Shown here one piece after another: positions 47,612 through 54,780 of a stretch of DNA of 64,000 nt (its first letter is position 1; the number at the start of each line of letters is the position of its first letter). This stretch comes from JACCZR01 sp963844805. GTDB lineage: Bacteria > Actinomycetota > Thermoleophilia > Solirubrobacterales > Thermoleophilaceae. Position numbers and translations under genes: made by a program. The stretch is taken from assembly GCA_963844805.1 (NCBI GenBank), contig CAWJPU010000011.1, forward strand, positions 1 to 64,000, written 5' to 3'. The notes beneath the pieces were generated by a model. The model saw only the letters and a program-made list of their open reading frames with translations. It made no database searches and was not told where the DNA came from.

Positions 47612-47704
47612 GGTCACGGGAGCCCGGAAGGACCGGGCTGAGAGGGCGGCTGGGTCGCCGCCGACCGTCGAACCTGATCCGGGTAGTGCCGGCGCAGGGA
47701 GACC
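47612..47704 (+). promoter_or_regulatory. TPP riboswitch (THI element) controlling thiO-thiS-thiG
   Basis: The conserved pieces occur in order: GGGAGCCCGGAAGGAC, GGGCTGAGAGGG (pyrimidine-sensing core), a P3-type hairpin (CGGCTGGGTCGCCG), GACCG then GAACCTGATCCGGGTAG (the diphosphate-sensing side) and GCGCAGGGAGACC. GGTC at 47612 can close the P1 stem with GACC at 47701. It ends about 34 bases before the thiO start. There is no obvious U-tract terminator, so control is probably at translation initiation. Confidence 0.95.
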
Positions 47705-47737
47705 GGGCCGCGACCCCCCGCAAGGAAGGAGGTCACG

Positions 47738-48799
47738 TTGTCCGATGGGTACGACGCAATCGTCGTCGGCGGTGGCGTGATCGGTCTCGCGTGCGCGCAC
47801 GAAGCCGCGCGGCGGGGCCTCTCGGTCCTGGTCGCCGAGCGCGACACGGCCGGTGCGGGAGCCTCCGGCGTGGCCGCCGGGATGCTTGCTCCGGTCACCG
47901 AGGCCGACTTCGGCGAGGAGCGCCAGCTCGCGATGGGCATCGAGGCGCGCGAGCGGTGGCCGGCCTTCGTCGCACAGCTGGGGATCGAGGGCTCGCTGCG
48001 CCAGGACGGCGCCCTGGTGGTCGCCGCCGACCGCGACGACGCGGAGGAGCTTCGGCGTCTGCACGGCCTCCAGGAGAAGCTGGGCCTCGAGGCGCGCTGG
48101 CTCGGGCCGCGCGCGCTGCGCCGCCTGGAGCCCGGCCTCTCGCCGCGTGTGGCCGGCGGCATCGAGGCGCCCGGGGACGCCAGCGTCGATCCCTCGGTGG
48201 TGGTCGCCGCTCTGGCCGATGCCCTGCGCGACCACGGCGGCGAGCTGCGCGAGGGGGCAGAGGTCGACAGGCTCGCGCGCGACGGCGGCCGGGTCACTGG
48301 CGTCGTGATCGGTGGGGAGGAGGTGCGCGCCGGCACCGTCGTGCTGGCCGCGGGTGCTTGGAGCGCAGAGCTCGGCGCCGCGCCGGTGCGGCCGGTGAAG
48401 GGACAGCTGCTGGAGCTCGCGGTGCGCCCCGGGCGCCCCGACCCCATCGAGCGCGTGGTGCGCACGCCCCGCTGCTACCTGGTCCCACGCGACGACGGGC
48501 GCGTGATCCTGGGGGCGACCGTCGAGGAACAGGGCTTCGACACCACCGTGACCGCCGAGGGGGTCTTCGACCTGCTCGACGCCGCGCGCGAGGTGCTTCC
48601 CGACGTCGGGGAGCTGGAGCTCGTGCGCGCCCGCGCGGGCCTGCGGCCCGGCACCCCGGACAACGTGCCGCTCGTGGGCCGGGGGCCCGAGGAGGGCCTG
48701 GTGCTGGCCACCGGCCACCACCGCAATGGCATCCTGCACGCGCCGCTGGCCGCCGAGCAGGTGGCGCGCGAGCTCATGGGGACCATGGCGAGCGCATGA
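47738..48799 (+). CDS. thiO: glycine oxidase ThiO
   Basis: 353 residues from a TTG at 47738 with AAGGAGG 7-13 bases upstream. FAD site AIVVGGGVIGLACAHEA, then GAGASGVAAGMLAPV, VLAAGAWSAEL, and the C-terminal GLRPGTPDNVPLVG and ATGHHRNGILHAP typical of ThiO. It oxidises glycine to dehydroglycine, which ThiG uses to build the thiazole ring. First gene of a four-gene run under the riboswitch; its stop overlaps thiS (ATGA). Confidence 0.95.
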   Translation: MSDGYDAIVVGGGVIGLACAHEAARRGLSVLVAERDTAGAGASGVAAGMLAPVTEADFGEERQLAMGIEARERWPAFVAQLGIEGSLRQDGALVVAADRDDAEELRRLHGLQEKLGLEARWLGPRALRRLEPGLSPRVAGGIEAPGDASVDPSVVVAALADALRDHGGELREGAEVDRLARDGGRVTGVVIGGEEVRAGTVVLAAGAWSAELGAAPVRPVKGQLLELAVRPGRPDPIERVVRTPRCYLVPRDDGRVILGATVEEQGFDTTVTAEGVFDLLDAAREVLPDVGELELVRARAGLRPGTPDNVPLVGRGPEEGLVLATGHHRNGILHAPLAAEQVARELMGTMASA

Positions 48800-48999
48800 T
48801 CTCTGTCGAGCTCAACGGCGAGGCCCACGAGCTGCCCGACGAGGCCACGGTGGCCGACGCGGTGGCCGCCGCGGGGGCACCCGACCGCGGCGTGGCCGTG
48901 GCGGTGGACGGCGAGGTCGTGCCGCGCGCCGCGTGGCCGGAGACGCAACTGGCCCACGGCCAGAGGGTCGAGGTCCTGCAGGCGGTGCAGGGTGGCTGA
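48796..48999 (+). CDS. thiS: sulfur carrier protein ThiS
   Basis: 67 residues, ubiquitin-like beta-grasp: ISVELNGEAHELPDEATVADAVAA at the start (the N-G-E and L-x-D/P pattern), VAVAVDGEVVPRAAW, and the required C-terminal Gly-Gly (AVQGG) that becomes the thiocarboxylate. It donates sulfur to ThiG. It overlaps thiO and thiG by four and eight bases. Confidence 0.95.
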   Translation: MISVELNGEAHELPDEATVADAVAAAGAPDRGVAVAVDGEVVPRAAWPETQLAHGQRVEVLQAVQGG

Positions 49000-49765
49000 A
49001 GCGCTCGAGATCGCCGGCCGGCGCTTCGGCTCGCGCCTGATCGTCGGCACCGGGGGCTTTCGCAGCCTCGAGTCGCTGGCCGAGGCGCTGGAGGCGTCGG
49101 GCACCGAGCTGGCCACGCTGGCCCTGCGCCGGGTCGACCCTTCCGCCCGCGGCTCGTTGGTCGAGGTGCTCGAGCGGGCGGGGGTCGAGCTGCTGCCGAA
49201 CACCGCCGGCTGCTTCACCGCGCGCGACGCCGTGACCACCGCCCGGCTCGCCCGCGAGGCATTCGAGACCGACTGGGTCAAGCTCGAGGTGATCGGCGAC
49301 GACCGCACGCTGCTGCCCGACCCGGCCGAGCTGCTGGACGCGGCCGAGGAGCTCGTGGCCGACGGCTTCACGGTCCTGCCCTACACCAGCGACGACCCCG
49401 TGCTGGCCCGGAGGCTGGCCGACGCCGGCTGCGCCGCGGTGATGCCGCTGGGCTCGCCGATCGGCAGCGGCATGGGCATCGCCAACCCCTACAACCTGCG
49501 GCTGATCGTCGAGGAGGCCGAAGTGCCGGTGATCCTCGACGCGGGCATCGGGACGGCGTCCGACGCCGCCCTGGCCATGGAGCTCGGCTGCGACGCGGTC
49601 CTGCTGGCGAGCGCGGTCGCGCGCGCCGAGGATCCGGCGCGCATGGCCACCGCGATGCGGCTGGCCGTCGAGGCAGGACGCGCCGCACGCGCGGCGGGAC
49701 GCATCCCGCGCCGGTTGTACGCCGAGGCCTCGACCTCGCCCGAGGGCGTCGCCGAGCTGTCGTGA
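48992..49765 (+). CDS. thiG: thiazole synthase ThiG
   Basis: 257 residues from the GTG at 48992. Barrel enzyme with SRLIVGTGGFRSLE, LALRRVD, LLPNTAGCFTARDAV, the catalytic Lys in DWVKLEVIGDD, PLGSPIGSGMGIANP and VILDAGIGTASDAALAMELGCDAVLL. It makes thiazole phosphate carboxylate from deoxyxylulose phosphate, dehydroglycine and ThiS sulfur. Overlaps thiS and the next gene. Confidence 0.97.
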   Translation: MAEALEIAGRRFGSRLIVGTGGFRSLESLAEALEASGTELATLALRRVDPSARGSLVEVLERAGVELLPNTAGCFTARDAVTTARLAREAFETDWVKLEVIGDDRTLLPDPAELLDAAEELVADGFTVLPYTSDDPVLARRLADAGCAAVMPLGSPIGSGMGIANPYNLRLIVEEAEVPVILDAGIGTASDAALAMELGCDAVLLASAVARAEDPARMATAMRLAVEAGRAARAAGRIPRRLYAEASTSPEGVAELS

Positions 49766-50259
49766 GCGAGCTCGAGCGCCTCCCCCTCGAGCGGCTCGCC
49801 TCGACCTTCGTCGAGGGCTTCGAGGGCGGCGGCTTCCAGGGCGTATGCACGCCCGACGTCCACTACGAGGACCCGATCGCCGTCGAGCCCCTGACCGGCC
49901 CCGACGCACTCGACCGCCACGCGCTGACGTTGCGGAAGGCGGTCCCCGACCTCAGCGTCGAGCGGGCGTCCGCGGCCCTGGGCGACGGGCGCAACGCCTG
50001 CATCCCGTGGCGCCTGACCGGCAGCCACACGGGCGAGCTCGACGCTCTGCCCGCGACGGGCCGCGAGCTGTCTTTGCACGGCCTGCACTACCTCGAGCTC
50101 TCCGACGGCGCCGTTCGCCGCGCGAGGGGCTTCTTCGACCTCTACGACGCGGCGGCCCAGCTCGGGCTGCTGCCCGCCCGCGGCGGGCTGGGCGAGACGG
50201 CCCTGCTCCTGTTGCGAGGCTTCGGCGTCCGGCGCCGAGGCTCGAGCGCTACTGGGTGA
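49762..50259 (+). CDS. SnoaL-like / ester-cyclase family protein
   Basis: 165 residues from the GTG at 49762, overlapping the thiG stop. Cone-shaped alpha+beta fold of the NTF2/SnoaL type: a first helix, then TPDVHYEDPIAVEPLTGPDAL, WRLTGSHTGELDALPATGRELSL and HGLHYLELSDGAVRRARGFFDLYDAAAQLG. Related proteins bind small cyclic or ester substrates. Placement after thiG suggests co-expression under the riboswitch, but a thiamine role is unproven. Its end overlaps the convergent cupredoxin gene by 11 bases. Confidence 0.82.
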   Translation: MSELERLPLERLASTFVEGFEGGGFQGVCTPDVHYEDPIAVEPLTGPDALDRHALTLRKAVPDLSVERASAALGDGRNACIPWRLTGSHTGELDALPATGRELSLHGLHYLELSDGAVRRARGFFDLYDAAAQLGLLPARGGLGETALLLLRGFGVRRRGSSATG

Positions 50260-50671
50260 CCTCGACCGTCCCCGTCATGTTCGGGTGGACCGTGCACTTG
50301 TAGGCGAAATTGCCGGCCTTGTTGAACGTGTGCTCGTACTTGTCGCCCTGCTGCATCCCGCCCGAGGGGCCGGACTTGAACGACCCGTCGTCGGCGGTCA
50401 CGTCATGACCCACGGACTCGTCGTTGGTCCAGGTGACCGTGTCGCCGACCTTGGTCTGGAGGGTGGCGGGCGTGAAGCTGATGTTCTGCATGGTCACGCC
50501 GGCGCCGCCCGCGCTCGTCGTGGACTTCTTCTTCTTCGACGACTTCTTCTTGCTGCTCGACGAGCTCGAGCTCGAGTCGGAGTCGCCGCACGCGGTGAGC
50601 ACGAGGCCCGCTGACAGCGCGAGGCAGAGACACATGAGGAGGGCGGTGGATCGGCGCATCATGTGTCGCAC
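50249..50671 (-). CDS. plastocyanin-like cupredoxin lipoprotein
   Basis: 140 residues. Lipoprotein signal with lipobox LVLTACGDS, a Ser/Lys low-complexity linker (about 33-52), and a cupredoxin domain: ISFTPATLQTKVGDTVTWTN, VGHDVTADDG (first His ligand) and YKCTVHPNMTG (Cys, His and Met ligands) make a complete type I copper site. It would carry single electrons at the outer face of the membrane. It is next to argF on the same strand but there is no functional link. Confidence 0.92.
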   Translation of the reverse strand: MRHMMRRSTALLMCLCLALSAGLVLTACGDSDSSSSSSSSKKKSSKKKKSTTSAGGAGVTMQNISFTPATLQTKVGDTVTWTNDESVGHDVTADDGSFKSGPSGGMQQGDKYEHTFNKAGNFAYKCTVHPNMTGTVEVTQ

Positions 50672-50672
50672 C

Positions 50673-51599
50673 CTAACGGCTGACGAGGAGCTCTAGAAGC
50701 GCCTTCTGCGCGTGTAGCCGGTTCTCGGCCTGGTCCCATACCGCCGACCGCTCGCCGTACAGGACGCCCTCGCTGATCTCGTCGCCCGGATGGGCGGGCA
50801 GGCAGTGCAGCGCGACCGCCTCGGGCGCCGCCCGTTCCATGAGGGCCTCGTCCAGCCGGAAGGGCTCGAGCAGCTCGCGGCGCCCGTCGGCCTCCCCTGC
50901 CCCCCCTAATGGCGGGTCGCCCATGCTCACCCAGACGTCGGTGTAGAGCGCGTGGGCGCCCTGGGCGGCCTCGGCGGCCGCGGTGGTCAGCGTCACCGAG
51001 CCGCCCTGGTCGGCTCCCGCCCCGGCCACCTGGCCCACGAGCGGATGAGGGGCCAGCTCGGCGGGCGTGGCCACGACCACCTCGAGGCCCGCCTTGGCGC
51101 CCAGAACCATGAGGGAGTGGGCGACGTTGTTGCCGTCGCCCACGTAAGCGAGCCGCAGGCCGGCCAGCTCGCCGAACCGCTCGCGCAGGGTGAGCAGGTC
51201 GGCCAGGGCCTGGCAGGGGTGGTGGTCGCGGGTGAGCATGTTGATCACCGGCACGTCGGAGTGGGCGGCCAGCTCCTCGACGACCGCGTGGGGGCCGGTG
51301 CGGACCCCGACCGCGTGGACCAGCCGCGACAGCACCTTCGCGGTGTCGCGCGGCGACTCGCCGCGGCTGAGCTGCAGCTCGCCCTCGCGCAGCACCACCG
51401 GGTGCGCGCCCAGCTCGGAGACGCCGACCTCGAAGGAGACCCGCGTGCGGGTGGAGGGCTGGTCGAAGACGAGCGCGACGCTGCGCCCTTCGAGCGCCCG
51501 CGAGGCCCGCCGGTCGGCCTTCAACTCGACCGCGCGCTCGAGCAGGGACTGCAGCTCGGCGCTCGTAAGCTCCTCGCCGGTGAGGAAATGACGGGTCAC
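50673..51599 (-). CDS. argF: ornithine carbamoyltransferase
   Basis: 308 residues from the GTG at 51599. Carbamoyl-phosphate motif STRTRVSFEVG, HPCQALADLL, then the ornithine-binding loop VWVSMGD and HCLPAHPGDEIS (H-C-L-P). The last usually reads H-C-L-P-A-H-R/P-G. It converts ornithine and carbamoyl phosphate to citrulline. The frame also fits catabolic OTC; context does not settle it. Its start overlaps by 12 bases the divergent EEP gene. Confidence 0.95.
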   Translation of the reverse strand: MTRHFLTGEELTSAELQSLLERAVELKADRRASRALEGRSVALVFDQPSTRTRVSFEVGVSELGAHPVVLREGELQLSRGESPRDTAKVLSRLVHAVGVRTGPHAVVEELAAHSDVPVINMLTRDHHPCQALADLLTLRERFGELAGLRLAYVGDGNNVAHSLMVLGAKAGLEVVVATPAELAPHPLVGQVAGAGADQGGSVTLTTAAAEAAQGAHALYTDVWVSMGDPPLGGAGEADGRRELLEPFRLDEALMERAAPEAVALHCLPAHPGDEISEGVLYGERSAVWDQAENRLHAQKALLELLVSR

Positions 51600-52409
51600 C
51601 GGGAGAGAGTAGTCCGGGGCCTCACCTGGAACCTGTTCCACGGCAGGGACTTTCCGCCCGACCCCGCCCTGTTCACGCTGCGCTCGCGGCTGCTGCGCGT
51701 GACCGAGCGCGGGGCCACCCACGCCCAGGTCAACCGGCCTCTGCTGCCCGAGTTCTCGCGGGTTCTGGCCGGGCTGGAGTGGGACGTGGCCATGCTCCAG
51801 GAGGCACCGCCGCGGTGGCTCGCCCCGCTGGCGCGGGCGTGCTCGGCGGCGGGAGAGCTGGCGCTGACCTCGCGCAACTCGCTGGCGCCGCTGCGCGCCG
51901 CGGCCGCATGGCTGAGCCCGGACCTGATCGCATCCAACGAGGGCGGCTCGAATCAGGTGCTGCTGAGGCCGCCGTGGCGGGCCGCGGAGACCCGGAGCGT
52001 CGTGCTGACCGGGCGTCCCGAGCGGCGCGTGCTCCTGCTCGTGCGGGCGGCCGCGCCGGGCGGCGCCGAGCTGTGCGCGGGCTGCCTGCACGCGAGCCGG
52101 GGGCCCGAGGCGGCCGCGCGTGACGTGCGGCGGGCCGCGGACGCCGCCATCGAGTGGGCCGGCGACCGCCCCCTCCTGCTGGGCGGCGACTTCAACGTGC
52201 GCCCCGAGGAGGATCGCGCTCTCTACGACGGTCTCGGGCTGGGCCCGGCGCTGCCCGGGTCGATCGACCAGCTGCTCGCCCGGGGGGCCGAGGCCCTCGA
52301 CGAGCCGGCCGTCCTGCCGCCCGGCGCGCGCGAGGTCCACGACCGTTCGGAGCTCCTGCTCCGCCTCTCCGACCACCCTGTAGTCGCCGCGGCGTTCGGC
52401 ATGAAATAG
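51588..52409 (+). CDS. endonuclease/exonuclease/phosphatase (EEP) family protein
   Basis: 273 residues from the ATG at 51588; the N-terminal few residues are uncertain because the start overlaps argF. EEP fold landmarks: RGLTWNLFHGRD (first strand, Asn), AMLQEAPP (metal-binding Glu), LLLGGDFNVRPEE (G-D-x-N) and LSDHPVVAA (S-D-H). The set supports metal-dependent phosphodiester or phosphomonoester cleavage. No signal peptide. Substrate cannot be told from sequence. Confidence 0.88.
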   Translation: MTGHRERVVRGLTWNLFHGRDFPPDPALFTLRSRLLRVTERGATHAQVNRPLLPEFSRVLAGLEWDVAMLQEAPPRWLAPLARACSAAGELALTSRNSLAPLRAAAAWLSPDLIASNEGGSNQVLLRPPWRAAETRSVVLTGRPERRVLLLVRAAAPGGAELCAGCLHASRGPEAAARDVRRAADAAIEWAGDRPLLLGGDFNVRPEEDRALYDGLGLGPALPGSIDQLLARGAEALDEPAVLPPGAREVHDRSELLLRLSDHPVVAAAFGMK

Positions 52410-52448
52410 TGCGGTTCCGCAAGGGGTTTCCAGTGAGGGAGAGCAGAC

Positions 52449-53404
52449 ATGGCTGACGGACGAGGCGGACAGCGCAAGGCGAGCGGCTCGAAGTCGAGCG
52501 GCTCGAAGTCCGGAGGTTCGCGCTCGCGATCCGGGGGGTCGCGCGCGAAGTCATCCAGCTCGCGCTCCGCGTCGTCGCGCTCCGGCGGCAAGACCCGGGC
52601 CAAGTCGGCCGGCGGCACCTCGCGCGCGAAGTCCAGCAGCTCGCGCGCGAAGTCGAGCAGCTCGCGGGCCAAGTCGAGCAGCGCCCGCTCAAAGTCCGGG
52701 GCTCGCGCTCGACCAAGGCCAAGTCGGGCACCTCGGCGCGGTCGCGCTCGGGCGGCGCGCGCAAGCAGCAGGCTCGCGGCAAGGCACGCTCGACGGCGCA
52801 GAGCGCTACCTCTCCGGCCGGGCAGGCCGTCGACGTCTCGGCCAAGAGCGTTGCCGAGCTGCGCGAAGCGCTGCGCAACAACCTGGTCCGCCCCTTCGAT
52901 CTCGTCATGCTCACCCGCGACCGAATCCAGGAGACCCTTGACGACGCGGTCGAGCGTGGCCGCATGACCACCGAGGACGCGCAGAAGCTCCTCAGCAGCC
53001 TCGTCGAGCGCGGCCGCAAGCAGACCAACGACGTGCTCGGCGACCTCGAGCAGCTGCTCGGCCGCGGCCGGGACGAGATCGAGGGCCGCACCGGCGAGGC
53101 TCGCAAGCGCGGCACCGAGGCGGCGCGCAAGGCGCGCAAGCAGGTCGAGGGTGCGACCAAGGAGGCCCGGGACCGCGCCACCACCGCGGCCGATCCGGTG
53201 CTCGTGCAGGCCGACCGCGCCCGGCGCGTGGTCGGGGTGGGCGCGAGCTTCCCGATCACCGGCTACGACGACCTCACCGCGGCGCAGATCCAGGATCGCC
53301 TGGACACGCTGAACCCGGCCGAGCTGCGCAAGGTCCGCGACTACGAGCGCCGTAACGCGAACCGCAAGACGGTGCTGAACGCCATCTCGGACAAGCTGGG
53401 GTAG
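52449..53404 (+). CDS. phasin-like / Ser-Lys-Arg-rich protein with C-terminal DUF8129-like domain, frameshifted
   Basis: About 318 residues from the ATG at 52449 with GGGAGAG upstream. The first 100 or so residues are Ser/Arg/Lys/Gly repeats (SKSSGSKSGGSRSRS, repeated SSSRAKSS), histone-H1-like. A frame slip near 52695 continues the basic stretch and leads to a helical, coiled-coil phasin-like region (VRPFDLVMLTRDRIQETLDD to DLEQLLGRGR, about 150-210). It ends with GYDDLTAAQIQDRLDTLN and ELRKVRDYERRNANRKTVL, a short domain found in actinobacterial phasin-like proteins. It may bind storage granules or DNA; both are inference. Confidence 0.75.
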
Positions 53405-53423
53405 CCCTGCCAGTGTTGGGCGG

Positions 53424-54780
53424 GTGAGCACCGCTCGCCCACCCGCACGAAGCCGTCCGCGCCGCGAGCAGGAGCTCGAGCTCACCATCGACGGCCTCGC
53501 CCACGGCGGGGCCGGGGTCGGCCGTGCCGACGAGGGCTTCGTGGTCTTCGTGCGCGGCGCGGTGCCCGGCGACCGGGTGCGCGCTCGGGTCCGCAAGGCC
53601 AAGCGGTCCTTCGCCGAGGCCGACCTGCTGGAGATCGTCGAGGCCGGCCCCGATCGCATCGAGCCCCGGGCCGCCCACCCCGGCGCCCCGTGGCAGGTGC
53701 TCCCCTACGAGCGCCAGCTGGAGGAGAAGCAGCGCCAGGTGGGCGACGCGCTCAGCCGTCTGGGCGGCTTCGAGGACCCCCCGGTCGAGCCGATCGTCCC
53801 CGCGGTCGAGCAGTGGCGCTACCGCAACAAGGTCGAGTACTCCTTCGGCCCCGAGCTCGAGCTCGGCTTCCACCGTGCCGGTCGGTGGGACGTGATCGAC
53901 GACGTCAGCGAGGACGTGCTCGCCTCCGAGCGCGTCGACGCCGCTGCGCCGGGCGGTCGCCGACTGGGTGCGCGAGGAGGGCCTGTCCGCCTACGACCGC
54001 GCCGACCACACGGGCCTGCTGCGCAACCTGGTCGTGCGCGAGGGCCGGCGCACCGGCGAGCTCCAGGCTCGGCTGGTCACGAGCCCCGGCGACTTCCGCG
54101 CCCTGGAGCTGGCCGCCGCCCTTCCCGCCGACAGCGTGCTCTGGACCCGAGCCGCCGGCGTGGCGGAGACCACCCGCGACGGCGAGACAGAGGTGCTCAA
54201 GGGCCGCGAGAAGCTCGACGAGGAGCTCAGCGGGCTGCGCTTCTCGATCTCACCCGACGCCTTCTTCCAGACCAACACCGAGATGGCCGAGCGCCTCTAC
54301 GCGAACGCGGTCGAGCTCGCCGGGCTGACCGGCCGCGAGCGCGTGGTCGACCTCTTCTGCGGCATCGGCACCATCGCGCTCGTGCTCGCCCTCGAGGCCC
54401 GCGAGGTCTGGGGGGTGGAGGTGGTGGAGACCGCGGTGGCGGACGCCATCGAGAACGCCGGCGCCAACGGCGTCGACAACGCGAGCTTCTTCGCCGGCGA
54501 CGTGCGCACCGCGATGCGGCCCCTGCTGGAGGAGTCGGGGAAGCCCGACGTGGTGGTCGTCGACCCCCCGCGGGCAGGGTTGTCGCAGAAGGTCGTGCGG
54601 CGGGTGCTCGAAGCCGAGGCGAAGCGGATCGTCTACGTCTCCTGCAACCCGACGACGCTGGCGCCCAACGCGCGCCAGATGGCCGACGCCGGCTACCGCC
54701 TGGTCACGGTGCGGCCGGTGGACATGTTCCCGCAGACCCCGCACATCGAGTGCGTGGCCCTGCTGGAGCGCGAGGCCTAG
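53424..54780 (+). CDS. RlmD/TrmA-family RNA (uracil-5-)-methyltransferase, frameshifted
   Basis: About 452 residues from the GTG at 53424. An N-terminal TRAM domain (LTIDGLAHGGAGVGR, VPGDRVRARV) is followed by a central region, a slip near 53940, and the SAM methyltransferase with VVDLFCGIGTIAL, VVVVDPPRAGLSQ and the catalytic Cys in YVSCNPTTLAPN. The four-Cys iron-sulfur motif of RlmD is replaced by AAHPGAPWQVLPYERQLEEK, with no Cys. Target (23S rRNA or tRNA U54) is not determined by sequence alone. It is convergent with the next gene, with a 4-base stop overlap. Confidence 0.88.
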
